Below, piece by piece: positions 44,001-51,975 of a stretch of 52,046 nt of DNA; the first letter of the stretch is position 1; each line of letters starts with the position of its first letter. Under the pieces are notes generated by a model that did not search any database, was not told where the DNA came from, and saw only the letters and a program-made list of their open reading frames with translations. Position numbers and translations under genes: made by a program. The stretch covers positions 1 to 52,046 of IMG/VR virus record IMGVR_UViG_3300023176_007743. The stretch is one strand, 5' to 3'. The stretch is from a virus.

Positions 44001-46552
44001 TAAGTGGGGCGTTAGTGTCGGATGCTATGCCTTCTTTTGTTTATGATTATCCGACAGCATCACTTCAGTACGCTTATTTGCCTAATATTGGAAAATTCAC
44101 TGAATATAATTGGCCTTATGATGTATTTAAACAGTCTGGCAAGCGTCCTTGGTACGATTCCTACGAGGAATATGCAAAAGACATAACAGTCCTTGGCAAA
44201 GGCTATTCAACTCTAGCAGAATTTAAAATATCTAATCATATAGAAGATTATATTAAAAGTGGATTTTTTCAAGAAAACAAAAATTGGCTTTCCAATCAAG
44301 GCTCTTATGTTAGTCAGAGTGCTGAATCGTCTACAGGCTCTTATATTGAAGATTTTTTTGAACAATACACCAATTCTGACTTAATGAAACATTTTGAGAA
44401 ATTTATTGAAGACCATCGTAGTGTAAATGGGGAAATAAAGCATTTGACTTTGACATGTGATGTTGTAAAGAAGATGCTCCCTTACAATGGGTTTTATCCA
44501 ATCAATAGAACTACTCAACTTGGCAGTTTGTTCTCTCAATCGTTAGCCCCTTATATTTCCGGGTCAAATTACGAAACAGACAGTGGTGCTGCAAGAGCGT
44601 TACAGTCGGCATTACAACCTTATTTTGCACCTGGGATTGTTTTTAACACGATAAAGTCTGGAATAGCGGTTGATTGGCCATATTTTACAGGTTCATCTGA
44701 TTATTTGGAAAACTTGTGGCAAAATGATGGTGGCAAAAGTTTGTCTAGTGGTACACCACCAAGTCCTTTTTGTTTGTATATATCATCATCTGGTCCAGAA
44801 TTAGGAATTACTGCCACTGACGATTGGAAGTGTTACTTATTGTCGTCTTCTTTTGATTCGACGGATGGAAATGCAGGGAAATTTCATGGGAGACTCGCTT
44901 TCGAATCACTTGTAAACTTAGAAAAGTCGCTACTGAAAGAAAAAAATATATTTTTAATGGCTCCAGACAAAATTAATCAATCTAGTGGAAGTGCAAACTC
45001 GGAATATCCTTATTTTTCATGGAGTGGCGAGAAAAAACCATTTTTTGAAATGGCTATGCACAACTTCTTGGCAGAAGTTCCTAATTTTTTCCTTAAAAAC
45101 AAAAATTTGACATCTTTTGTCTCAAAACCAGAAAAAAACTTTCAGCCTTTGGTAAAAGATGTTACATATTATATGGATGTTGTGCTGAAAAAAACTAACG
45201 ATTTCAATATGATTGCAAGTCATCACAGTTCTTCTATTCCTTCTGGTTCTACATCAGCGTTAGCAGTAACATGGGGGGATGAACAATCTTATCATGGAAG
45301 GTATTTTGGTCCACCTTCGTACAAATTTACTAGAGGCGACACACCAGGGTATGGTAGTAATTACAATTCGGATATTTCAACCGACCAACTTGACGTAAGA
45401 GCAACAAATATGGGAGACCCAGCCTATGCTCCCTTTACTCCTCCTTATTTTTATGGAGAGTCGCGAATAAGATTATCCTTCCAGCCATCAGAAACTAGAA
45501 AATACTCTATTGATGAGATTTTTTCAAATGCATTGGCAAGTAGTTCTAATCAGATTGCTTTGGACGGGGTGGACGAATTTTTGCCTTTTGCTCAAAATAA
45601 CGTTATGACGCTAGAATCTTCAGTAAATCTATTCGAGAAAGAAAATTCTTTGATTTCTGGGGATTCCACCGGACTTGATTCTTGGAAAATAGTGCCAAAG
45701 TTTGAATGTCCAACTTTGAATTTTACGGAAGAATCGTTAGATGTGGGAGGTCAAGATTCTGGTTATCAAACTGCTAGTTTGGCTAGAGGAATGTGGGGTA
45801 CATATGGAAGTTTACCAACAGGCTCAGAAGGCATATATTTCAGTCTAGAAGAAAGTTTTCCTCAAGTTTTGAATGCAAACTTAAACGATTCAGACACAAT
45901 TGGCTCTCTCATTCAAGTTTGTGGTTTTACGGCAGCGCAGAAAAGAATTGGAGAGATAAACGATAAAACTAAAATTTACGAAGCGATAATTGCGATTCCT
46001 TATGTTGAAAGAGAGTTAAAAGATGGTGTTAACATTGCGAATAGAAACTTTTTTAGATTAAAAGAAGAAGAAATAGAAAAAGACTCTAGTATTGATTACA
46101 TGATGAACAAAGTTAAAGATTATTATCTCCCACCTTTCATGGACTTTACGAATCCAAACAGCGAAGTCAATCCTTTTGTATTCTATATTTTTGAATTTGA
46201 GGAAGAATTGGACAAGCAAGATTTGGCTGATATTTGGCAGGGAGTCATGCCTAAGCCAGCAACAAGAGCAACAAAACAAAAGGTGACGTTAAAGCACCCT
46301 ATTAGCCAATCTGAGATGTTTTTTGACCACACCCTACCCTCTGATATGCGCTGGTTAATTTTTAAGGTTAAAAGGCGTGCTAGAAAGAATTATTTTCAAT
46401 TATTTGACAAATCAAAAGAGAAAGGCTTGGAATCTGATGTAGATACTTTGATAAAAGATTATAATTACAATTGGCCATATGATTTCTTTTCACTTGTTGA
46501 ATTGGCGAAATTTGATGTTGAATGGGCGATAGGAAAAAAAGATGAAGAATGA
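38024..46552 (+). CDS. Giant baseplate protein with LamG-like domain, 2842 residues
   Basis: The gene covers 8.5 kb. Residues about 165-400 form a LamG/concanavalin-like jelly roll (ITVEFWYKKE, WNHYAFTF, SKLYINGKLDDTK, ASLDEFRFWKVERTEEEI), a fold that often binds carbohydrate. At about 565-610 is IYQNIYNNLPQIYKQKGTKESF followed by RNLLRCFGVD, a motif found in large phage structural proteins. Much of the rest is Ser/Thr/Tyr/Asn-rich and beta-like, and the C-terminus (LPSDMRWLIFKVKRRARKNY) looks conserved. The position corresponds to T4 gp7 (1032 residues), but it is almost three times longer. I take it as a wedge or peripheral baseplate protein. Confidence 0.72.
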   Translation: MKNKTYYETGKKVESSKFIENFIKNSRKYIPPVDYSTASNFVRYGLAEQYYEDSIKRIYKTYPYDGSRAEKEEWKSDSSPLDIYLYDNLYPRTNGYISIGNNWGTQEFIASGYGAPSTASYEYIQIKGGPNLGFDLSGDRETQKKAKNIFKNSNKYDESKKRQSNLEFNTTGTYSGSNNGITVEFWYKKESFVSTFTDKEVIFDLWNGQSTTSNDYGRLTIETDNTAAASPFRITVASGAIGVQYQTIGVTPTHSSVGGGTWNHYAFTFRTVDGDLESKLYINGKLDDTKTYAGQGIQKVTGSLIANIGALRTAPQGTTGPVEGHGKMHSASLDEFRFWKVERTEEEIERYWNTHVGGGSNTDDETTTLGVYYKFNEGITQTSSIDSLVLDYSGRVSNGSWVGYEQSLTPRSTDSAIVESGYSISEYKDPIVYSFHPNVLSFLSEMTNAGYEHDLENNASLWSNIPDWIVEEDSSKGTGDLKKLTQIMASSLDYTYLLIENLTKYRNINYPSEKNKPIPFVKELLSNMDFETHKMFDEATVIETFLNKGREGNYEDDVSEIKNIIYQNIYNNLPQIYKQKGTKESFRNLLRCFGVDSELMKLNVYSDGEEYTFKDNFDFSSKPRNLVNFYYPDHLGGTVFQTTASGDTINTRSFISASSVLAKNDYTPFTVETEFVFPKKFDQVDRNFIQTNFISSSLFGFYPALSSDQNVLTWQTPNTASIQVYAVKEELYSKRAKFVLTGTVVDEFPVLTSSYYPDIYDDEKWNFSVSIRHNKYPYTSYVSGTKLSNEGSYILEFFGVNTTLDVVPKIGNQEKSFYLTASLTYDQGQSMLRSDKRIYAGAHRTNFTGSILYNTDVCLSSVRAWLEYLPTSSVINHSKYNDSYGIKGLFEGAGTYDENFDNIFVPKSETLLFDWYFSSNTGSDSSGEFFVYDETSGSAEQAGRYGEYGTRIGIRHPGRGYGFTSNSDDAFKLNYLPTLKRTLPESLSSANMIEILDENTEVRTKETRPSKYIFRFEKSMYQNISEDMINYLDTIVEFNNLIGEPVNRYRKSYKKLDKLRHLYFSKVENEPDLERFLEFYKWIDSAVVKMLSQMLPASTKTPERIANTVESHVFERNKFQHKFPFLEIKTSTTGNIKGHKPYQWKDYHAPIGLSEEENGLWWNKKSKLDTNIWNLNADVESNRLAIGRIQDEKTNRNEKNPYFYSLSRTKELGGGVNFNSQKRFVYVDVLHPNGPLYQNLLVVSGAFLEEPRSKYNTKQKDAAYHPIKTKKYKFSVYSNKGNISGSGKELAPFTIVSSSVSGVLAGNNSKNLAIANYHHDQYGREKPFQGPFTEEHVGGYQWRHIALNTGSNLDDRSNRPEKFGGIVDGTEFLLVPSDYESTNNPPASWSRDGLVKRYLNVKNIKTLTTRRVLGNFNKNYQVVSTTGRTDNNIYFRRNMGISGTNIVSSSLASNLINYGVARRDLTGSLSVFAVRFNAPGGLETSNGFLDVEANELSVYNSLNWRNWRNRTQLNEFWNSASYQYGIDNVASPVSASEHKMHRNTFYRIEKSGSSFVTASVNNTFLFTNSIPSSDLNYTWIRKTATTASGNPINNQNVPFRYSVGSTHDNKHRSITFVSQSDFGSYKNLFSGIRYFGLPNPYVPAAEFIPVDYVNLNTIIYEPITSSTNTLGYPSLVATDIDGDNIFTANYINKVITPGDGTEETQNTTGIPGLASILQAINCHRNGAGGWEVWKQTRIANHPVARHMRRNNIFSVAKTPTQNLLQGDNFIPIKPYEFENYIESCVDNNNYPLQVLLEISGNVISLNNSYSNVVNAFAEEKLNIDAVNREKYTKYQDLFDLYGNPDSLYRDNFIELRYKESVFPTKKYINISRNRRRTFFLESGGYGHNGFDRNVYQRTNYWPDTIERTDIDGATPFKNAVDYRWGRSVYPFGNSRIWHKIEDTAYIPILEIRERIKTGSYDGELSNFTTSSVTNFPYVDANVQGMLGSGQSYLSGALVSDAMPSFVYDYPTASLQYAYLPNIGKFTEYNWPYDVFKQSGKRPWYDSYEEYAKDITVLGKGYSTLAEFKISNHIEDYIKSGFFQENKNWLSNQGSYVSQSAESSTGSYIEDFFEQYTNSDLMKHFEKFIEDHRSVNGEIKHLTLTCDVVKKMLPYNGFYPINRTTQLGSLFSQSLAPYISGSNYETDSGAARALQSALQPYFAPGIVFNTIKSGIAVDWPYFTGSSDYLENLWQNDGGKSLSSGTPPSPFCLYISSSGPELGITATDDWKCYLLSSSFDSTDGNAGKFHGRLAFESLVNLEKSLLKEKNIFLMAPDKINQSSGSANSEYPYFSWSGEKKPFFEMAMHNFLAEVPNFFLKNKNLTSFVSKPEKNFQPLVKDVTYYMDVVLKKTNDFNMIASHHSSSIPSGSTSALAVTWGDEQSYHGRYFGPPSYKFTRGDTPGYGSNYNSDISTDQLDVRATNMGDPAYAPFTPPYFYGESRIRLSFQPSETRKYSIDEIFSNALASSSNQIALDGVDEFLPFAQNNVMTLESSVNLFEKENSLISGDSTGLDSWKIVPKFECPTLNFTEESLDVGGQDSGYQTASLARGMWGTYGSLPTGSEGIYFSLEESFPQVLNANLNDSDTIGSLIQVCGFTAAQKRIGEINDKTKIYEAIIAIPYVERELKDGVNIANRNFFRLKEEEIEKDSSIDYMMNKVKDYYLPPFMDFTNPNSEVNPFVFYIFEFEEELDKQDLADIWQGVMPKPATRATKQKVTLKHPISQSEMFFDHTLPSDMRWLIFKVKRRARKNYFQLFDKSKEKGLESDVDTLIKDYNYNWPYDFFSLVELAKFDVEWAIGKKDEE

Positions 46553-47234
46553 TAATATAAACTCGGTAATGTCATTGTTTGAATCAATTAAAAAAGAAAT
46601 ATTAAAAGAAATTGGCCCCGATTACGAATACGAACCAATTAGTCCAGAAGAAATTGAATTGGACAAGAATCGTGGTAATTTTTATTTTGGGAGAAACGTT
46701 GACTGGTTAGGATATAAGGGAAGAATGTTTCGTGCAACACCTTATAATTGTTATCCAATAGAAGGCAACATTTTTTATGAAGAGAAATTAGAGCGTGTTG
46801 CTGACTTAATAATTCACGGAGAAGAAAGATTTACATTTTATGCGCCATATGGAATGTTGAGTAAAGTAGACTACATTGATGTTAAAGAGTCATTATACAA
46901 TGACGAAGATGTTTTGACAACTGGCGATGAAGAAGTGGATGAATATTTGAAACTTGATTGGGAAGAGTATGTGGATGAACATTTATATTATTTAGACCCA
47001 TTGGATGACGAAGAAGAGATAGAAAATATTCAAGAAGATCTTCAGAATAGACTAGAAAATGCGGTTGAAAATAACGAAGGAGACCTTGGAAGTTGGAGGT
47101 GTCAAGTTCGAGATGGAAATCATCGAACATTTGGAGCATTTAAGGCAGGCGAACCGTATGTTTGGATTATAATTTCTGAAGACCAAATCGAAGATAATAA
47201 AAATAATCCAGAATTTATGAAGCAGTTACATTAA
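46542..47234 (+). CDS. Tagged DGNHR (ParB/sulfiredoxin-like) protein
   Basis: The 230-residue protein overlaps the giant gene by 11 bases; TAGGA lies eight bases before ATG 46542. After nine residues comes a tag-like MSLFESIKKEILKEIGPD. The C-terminal part has WRCQVRDGNHRTFGAFKAGEPYVW; DGNHR followed by a helix is the phosphate-binding signature of the ParB/sulfiredoxin-like fold. The middle is very acidic (DDEEEIENIQEDLQ). Such folds bind nucleotides and can be nucleases or ATP-using enzymes. Its place inside the late structural block and its tag suggest another packaged cargo. Confidence 0.58.
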   Translation: MKNDNINSVMSLFESIKKEILKEIGPDYEYEPISPEEIELDKNRGNFYFGRNVDWLGYKGRMFRATPYNCYPIEGNIFYEEKLERVADLIIHGEERFTFYAPYGMLSKVDYIDVKESLYNDEDVLTTGDEEVDEYLKLDWEEYVDEHLYYLDPLDDEEEIENIQEDLQNRLENAVENNEGDLGSWRCQVRDGNHRTFGAFKAGEPYVWIIISEDQIEDNKNNPEFMKQLH

Positions 47235-47248
47235 AGAGTATTAAGGTA

Positions 47249-48196
47249 ATGAATTTTTTTGATAAAAAAGAAGATGTTTTGGAATTGGAATTGACTCCGC
47301 ATGGCAGAAATAAACTGGCGAAGGGAGAATTTCGCCCAACTTACTACGCTTTTTTTGATGACGACATCATCTACGATGTAGAACACATGGGGCTAGAAGA
47401 AACACAAAACGCTTCTCAAAAAAGAATATTGGAATCTATTGTGACAAAACCCTTTGTGTCTTTTTCAAATAGACAAAGTGGAAGTTTAGATATTGCACAA
47501 TATGACCAACATTACGCTTATTTTTCTCACTTAGGCACAACAAAAGAAGTGCAAGAAGAACCTGGGTGGGAGATTCGCTTTTTAGAGGGAAAAATATCAT
47601 CCTCAGCAGATTTTTTAACAGGTGCGCTAGGTGACATTAGAATTCCTCAAATAGAATTGGAAGATTTATTTATAAAAACAAAAGTAGTGTTTCCGAGTCA
47701 ACTAGAAAATCCTGAATTTCCTGAATTTCACGGAGAATTGTCTGAAAATTGCGAACAAGAAGAAGAATTTCAGTTTGAAGACGGAAGTGAATACGAATTA
47801 GAAGTCGAACCTTTAATTTTAGAATTATATGAAAACAACGTAAAAATAGATAAAAGCAATTTTACTATAGAATTGTTTGAAGTAGAAGGTGACAGACTGA
47901 AACAGTTAAGATTTTTCAAGGAACCACAACGCATTGTAAATGATATTTTATTGGATGACGATGAGATTGAGGAGATTGACGTAGAAAGTATAGAAAATAC
48001 AGATGTAGAGTATTATTTTGACATAGAAGTGGATGATGAAATAGACTCTCCCATGATAGATGAAAGAATGAGCGGAAAAGATAGATATAATAATTCAACG
48101 ACATCTAAAAAATCTAAAGAAACAAAAAATAACAATAAATTTCCAGACATTTATGTCTTTGACGAATTGGAAGAAGATGACGAATGCCAACAATAA
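47249..48196 (+). CDS. Tail/baseplate structural protein
   Basis: The 315-residue protein begins NFFDKKEDVLELELTPHGRNKLAKG and PTYYAFFDDDIIYD, a start I associate with a structural protein of marine T4-like phages that follows the gp7-like gene. The middle is beta-rich and the second half is extremely acidic (LLDDDEIEEIDVESIEN), ending in a Ser/Lys/Asn-rich linker. AAGG lies six bases before the ATG. Its ATG-proximal neighbour and overlap with the next gene support one operon. Not assigned to a T4 number. Confidence 0.6.
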   Translation: MNFFDKKEDVLELELTPHGRNKLAKGEFRPTYYAFFDDDIIYDVEHMGLEETQNASQKRILESIVTKPFVSFSNRQSGSLDIAQYDQHYAYFSHLGTTKEVQEEPGWEIRFLEGKISSSADFLTGALGDIRIPQIELEDLFIKTKVVFPSQLENPEFPEFHGELSENCEQEEEFQFEDGSEYELEVEPLILELYENNVKIDKSNFTIELFEVEGDRLKQLRFFKEPQRIVNDILLDDDEIEEIDVESIENTDVEYYFDIEVDDEIDSPMIDERMSGKDRYNNSTTSKKSKETKNNNKFPDIYVFDELEEDDECQQ

Positions 48197-50523
48197 TAAA
48201 TCAAATATTAAACAATATAACATCAGTGGAAGACCCAAATAGCACTTCTTTATCCCCCTCAGTAGAAATTTCGCCCGATGGTGGAGCATTGGAAGCAATC
48301 AACAACGATTTACCTGACGAGGCAGCAATTTCAGTAGTGCCTGGAATTTCTAATTTAAACTTAGAAAAGTCTTTACAATCAATCTTGCCTAACATCAAAG
48401 TTAACAAAATGAAAATAGAAGACCTATCTTTTGCTTATAATGTTAATATACAATTGGAATACAAATTTGATTTTGATTTTGAATCTGCACAAGAATTGAT
48501 AGAAAAATACTTTGTATCTTCTATAAACACTGTTATTTCCAACAACCCTTCGGAAAAATTAAAAGTCGAAAAGCGTTCTTTGTTTTTTTGGGATTCGCCA
48601 CCTAAACCACTCAACAAGAAGTTTGGCTTTCTTTCGCTAGAAAAAATTGCTGAAGAATTTATTTATATTCATAATTTTAACATTATAATTAACAAATTGG
48701 AAAACAATGCCAACCCTCCATCAGTTTTCTTTATTTGCAAGGTGTTTTTTGACGAGAAAACTTTCAATGACGACTATAGCTTGCAAGACATTGAAGGTTT
48801 AGACGAAAAAAACAACGGAAAAGCGAAAATTATAAATTTTATTGCAGATGGCGACTATGACATACATGAAACTTCTTATTATACTAGAGAAAAAGAGTGG
48901 CAAGGGCCGACAAATATTAAATTAGTAACGGATTCACAAGGTTCTGTAAAAGAAAAATATTACACCTACAGCAAACTTTATTTTGACTCAGAAGAAGTTT
49001 TTATAAATAATACAAAAATTAAAAGCAATTTAACCAACTCTGTTTTGAAATTTTCTAATGAATTGATTAGCAAAGAAACAAGCCCTCCTCCTACAGAAAA
49101 TAGCACAATCAAAGTGCATAGTGACACAAAACAATCTTATCCTCCAAAAATATTTTTTGACTTAAGATGGGCCGAGGTTGTCAAGAAAGCGATGGGGGAT
49201 GACAAGTATATCGCAGAAAACAACCCGGAAATACACAATTTGTGCAAAATTAAAACAATTAAAGTCTTCAAGAGAAGAATAGATGGAGATAGATATAACA
49301 AAGAGGCGATAGGTTTCTTTTCTAATGACAAAGGCGACATACAATATAGCGGAAACGACTTTTTAATAGAAGAAAATAAATATGATTTCAATAACGAAAA
49401 AAATATTAGAAATTTTATTTTTGTTGATAAAACATGCGATAAAAACAATTTCTACGGAACGTATGAATATTCCATAGTTTTTGAATTAGACAACCAAATT
49501 TATACCATGTTGAAGGATAAACAAAAAAAAATAAAGGTTGCAAAGAAAAATTTAGTTAGTTTGCAACACAATTTAGAGACAAATGGTGACTTTTCATACA
49601 CTGACCAACGTTTAGTAGATAGTTTTTATGACTTTTCCAACACCTATGGTCTTTTTTCAAAAAAATCAGTGCAAGAAGTTGATTTTTCTATGAAAAATAG
49701 CTTTAAATTGTCAGATGACAAGCAAGAATTACAAAACACAATAGAAAAAGTATCAATATTAGAAGATTATATGCAAAAAATATTGCGAGAAGATGACCAA
49801 AAACTGTCAAAAACAAACAGAACGAACTTAACTTATGAAATAAAGTTAGGAAAATTTGAATTTATCAAAGATAGCAGTCTTTTTTTGTTTGATAAAATAG
49901 AAGATAAGTATAAAATTTCTTCATCTGACTTAAACGACATCTTGAAAGATTCTTTAACTCCTAAAAAAATAATAAAAAATAACGAAATCAAAAAAAATAC
50001 AAAAAACTTCAAAGATGAAAAACTTGACTCTGAAAGTCAAACTTTGTTGCGAGAAATAAGAGATAAAAATGAATTTTTCGGCTTAACTCCTCAAGTTTCG
50101 TCGAAAAATGGACAAAAATTCACATCATCTATTGATTTTTACGAAAAAAAACCTTCATCTTTGCTAGAAAAGCCTATGAAAGAGTTTATTTTTGACGAAA
50201 ACTTGTCGCAAAACGGTGTTTTTGAGATATTTAATAACATGGAGCAAAAAGAACAAGATAAAGAAGTCGAAATTTATTATTTTGGTGGCTATGGCGAAAA
50301 TATGAGCGATGTACGCTGGAATAAATTAGAGAATTTAGACGAATTTCAAGATTCTTTTCTTTTATGTCGCTTGCAATTTAAAAAACACTCGAAAGAAACA
50401 ATTGCAGACAAATACTTCTTTCTGAATCAAGAAGTTACGCCAAAAAACAACACATATGTTGAATTTTTTACGAAAGAAAGCATCATGGAATTATCTATGG
50501 TTGAAAATAACAATAGGAAATAA
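48184..50523 (+). CDS. Large probable structural protein, unrecognised
   Basis: The 779-residue protein overlaps the previous gene by 13 bases. It is rich in Lys, Asn, Asp and Phe, with alternating strand patterns in the first 400 residues and more helix after that (QRLVDSFYDFSNTYGLF, VSILEDYMQKILRE). No enzyme motif, signal peptide or membrane segment is visible. Its place at the end of the baseplate run suggests a tail component, but this rests on context only. Confidence 0.6.
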   Translation: MPTIINQILNNITSVEDPNSTSLSPSVEISPDGGALEAINNDLPDEAAISVVPGISNLNLEKSLQSILPNIKVNKMKIEDLSFAYNVNIQLEYKFDFDFESAQELIEKYFVSSINTVISNNPSEKLKVEKRSLFFWDSPPKPLNKKFGFLSLEKIAEEFIYIHNFNIIINKLENNANPPSVFFICKVFFDEKTFNDDYSLQDIEGLDEKNNGKAKIINFIADGDYDIHETSYYTREKEWQGPTNIKLVTDSQGSVKEKYYTYSKLYFDSEEVFINNTKIKSNLTNSVLKFSNELISKETSPPPTENSTIKVHSDTKQSYPPKIFFDLRWAEVVKKAMGDDKYIAENNPEIHNLCKIKTIKVFKRRIDGDRYNKEAIGFFSNDKGDIQYSGNDFLIEENKYDFNNEKNIRNFIFVDKTCDKNNFYGTYEYSIVFELDNQIYTMLKDKQKKIKVAKKNLVSLQHNLETNGDFSYTDQRLVDSFYDFSNTYGLFSKKSVQEVDFSMKNSFKLSDDKQELQNTIEKVSILEDYMQKILREDDQKLSKTNRTNLTYEIKLGKFEFIKDSSLFLFDKIEDKYKISSSDLNDILKDSLTPKKIIKNNEIKKNTKNFKDEKLDSESQTLLREIRDKNEFFGLTPQVSSKNGQKFTSSIDFYEKKPSSLLEKPMKEFIFDENLSQNGVFEIFNNMEQKEQDKEVEIYYFGGYGENMSDVRWNKLENLDEFQDSFLLCRLQFKKHSKETIADKYFFLNQEVTPKNNTYVEFFTKESIMELSMVENNNRK

Positions 50524-50527
50524 GAAA

Positions 50528-51211
50528 ATGAAAAAAATTTTAAAAAATTGGAAGAAATTCCTAAATGAATCTCGAAATTTAGAAGAGGCTCGTTTTGACC
50601 CAACTGATCTCCCCCCAGAGCCAGAAAGTGTAGTAGATCGATATTACTCAACAAAAGGAGTAAAAGATCCGGCAGAGAGGAAGCGCATAAAAAATGCGAG
50701 AAAATGGTATGACAAACAAACGAGAGACCGCCGATATTCAGTTGGTTCTTCTAGACTTACAAATGACCCTAGATTTGAAGAAGGTCGGAGGTATGAACTC
50801 TCAATGCATCCAGATCCAGAAGTCAGATTGGGTCTCGTCAAAAATCTATCCACACCAGACTACATTCTCATACAAATGTACGAAAATGAAATGACACTTC
50901 AAAAGCAGGCACTACAGAGAAGAAAAAGTATGGACCCCGAAAGGCCACCGATGTCTCATGGTGAAATTAGAGGCTCACAAGATGTTATGCTTGCAATCGC
51001 GCAGAGAAACCCAGCAAATTTAGAACTCAGTGGGCTATTTAATCGTTCAGATATAAAAAGAGACCTAGCCAAAATGAGAGCCTGGAAATCTAGACAAAGG
51101 TCTGCTGAAGAAAAATCAAGAAAGAATGTTGATGAACTTGATTCAATAATGGAACGGAAAAAAAAACGAAAAAATGTCAATAAAAAAAATAATCAAAGAA
51201 GAAATTCTTAG
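50528..51211 (+). CDS. Tagged basic protein with degenerate LRV-like unit
   Basis: The 227-residue protein starts at ATG 50528 with MKKILKNWKKFLNESRNLEE, a tag variant in which FLNE before Ser fits gp21-type cleavage; the frame is open upstream into the previous gene, but this start has the tag. Around residue 100 is HPDPEVRLGLVKNLSTPDYI, resembling one LRV unit. The rest is Arg/Lys-rich. The last 13 or so residues are read in another frame from the tag DNA of the next gene, which begins 38 bases before this stop. No known family. Confidence 0.6.
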   Translation: MKKILKNWKKFLNESRNLEEARFDPTDLPPEPESVVDRYYSTKGVKDPAERKRIKNARKWYDKQTRDRRYSVGSSRLTNDPRFEEGRRYELSMHPDPEVRLGLVKNLSTPDYILIQMYENEMTLQKQALQRRKSMDPERPPMSHGEIRGSQDVMLAIAQRNPANLELSGLFNRSDIKRDLAKMRAWKSRQRSAEEKSRKNVDELDSIMERKKKRKNVNKKNNQRRNS

Positions 51212-51239
51212 AATACTCAAAGAAAGTGTAGAAGAAGCG
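51174..51239 (+). repeat. 66-bp tag repeat, copy 1
   Basis: The first 66 bases of the LRV gene, coding the whole tag and a few further residues, are identical by eye to 51976-52041. The bases just before the ATG (ACGAAAAAA) are also nearly the same in both places. Confidence 0.88.
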
Positions 51240-51953
51240 AAATATTATCGCACAACCCCAGAGAGACTTGCTGAGTTGAGTGAGCATGATGATTATAAAG
51301 TCAGAAAGGTTGTTGCTCGTAATTTCAATTGTCCACCTGAAATATTGATAAAATTGAGTGGAGATAAAAATGATGAAGTCAGAATGGGAGTTGCTTATAA
51401 TTTATATTGTCCACCTGAAATATTGATAAAATTGAGTGGAGATACAAATGATGAAGTCAGACATTTTGTTGCTCAGAATTTAAATTGTCCACCTGAAATA
51501 TTGATAAAATTGAGTGGAGATACAGAAGTAATTGTCAGATCGGGAGTTGCTAGGAATAGATATTCTCCACCTAAAATATTGTGGAAATTGCATAGAGATC
51601 GCTCATCTGTTGTTAGAACTAGTGTTGCTTGGAATATAAATTGTCCACCTGAAATATTGATAAAATTGAGTGGAGATGAAGATGATGATGTCAGATCTGG
51701 TGTTGCTTATAATCAAAATTGTCCACCTGAAATATTGATAAAATTGAGTGGAGATACAGATGAACTTGTCAGAAAGAATGTTGCTAAGAACGAAAATACT
51801 CCACTTGAAGCATTGTTAATCTTAATTAAAGACCCAGAGCCGAAAGTTCGTGAAGCAGCGAAAAACAATCCAAGGTACAAACAATATTCAGAAGATGTAG
51901 ATAGAGCAGAATTCAAGGCGAGAGATGAACTAGAAGATGCATTGTTTGACTAA
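51174..51953 (+). CDS. Tagged LRV-repeat protein, eight units
   Basis: The 259-residue protein has the tag MSIKKIIKEEILRILKESVE (ILKE before Ser), then eight 26-residue LRV-type units from about residue 29 to 236. The typical unit reads CPPEILIKLSGD, a variable DxD-like turn, then VRxxVAxN. Units 1, 5 and 8 are divergent; the others are nearly identical. The C-terminus is a charged helix (VDRAEFKARDELEDALFD). It should form a curved alpha-solenoid for binding a partner and has no catalytic motif. Its start lies within the end of the previous gene, and another copy of the same gene type starts 22 bases downstream. Confidence 0.82.
   Translation: MSIKKIIKEEILRILKESVEEAKYYRTTPERLAELSEHDDYKVRKVVARNFNCPPEILIKLSGDKNDEVRMGVAYNLYCPPEILIKLSGDTNDEVRHFVAQNLNCPPEILIKLSGDTEVIVRSGVARNRYSPPKILWKLHRDRSSVVRTSVAWNINCPPEILIKLSGDEDDDVRSGVAYNQNCPPEILIKLSGDTDELVRKNVAKNENTPLEALLILIKDPEPKVREAAKNNPRYKQYSEDVDRAEFKARDELEDALFD
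51330..51755 (+). repeat. 78-bp tandem coding repeats (LRV units)
   Basis: A near-identical 36-base block beginning TGTCCACCTGAAATATTGAT occurs at 51330, 51408, 51486, 51642 and 51720, always in steps of 78 bases (one 26-residue unit); the copy expected at 51564 has diverged. Coding repeats this similar at the DNA level can expand or contract by recombination. Confidence 0.9.
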
Positions 51954-51975
51954 TCTTTAAGGAAAAACGAAAAAA

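Noticed and set aside
51330-51755. Regular 78-bp repeats that could look like a CRISPR array or satellite
   Set aside because: The period is a multiple of three, the frame is open throughout and the repeats translate to LRV-type units, so they are coding.
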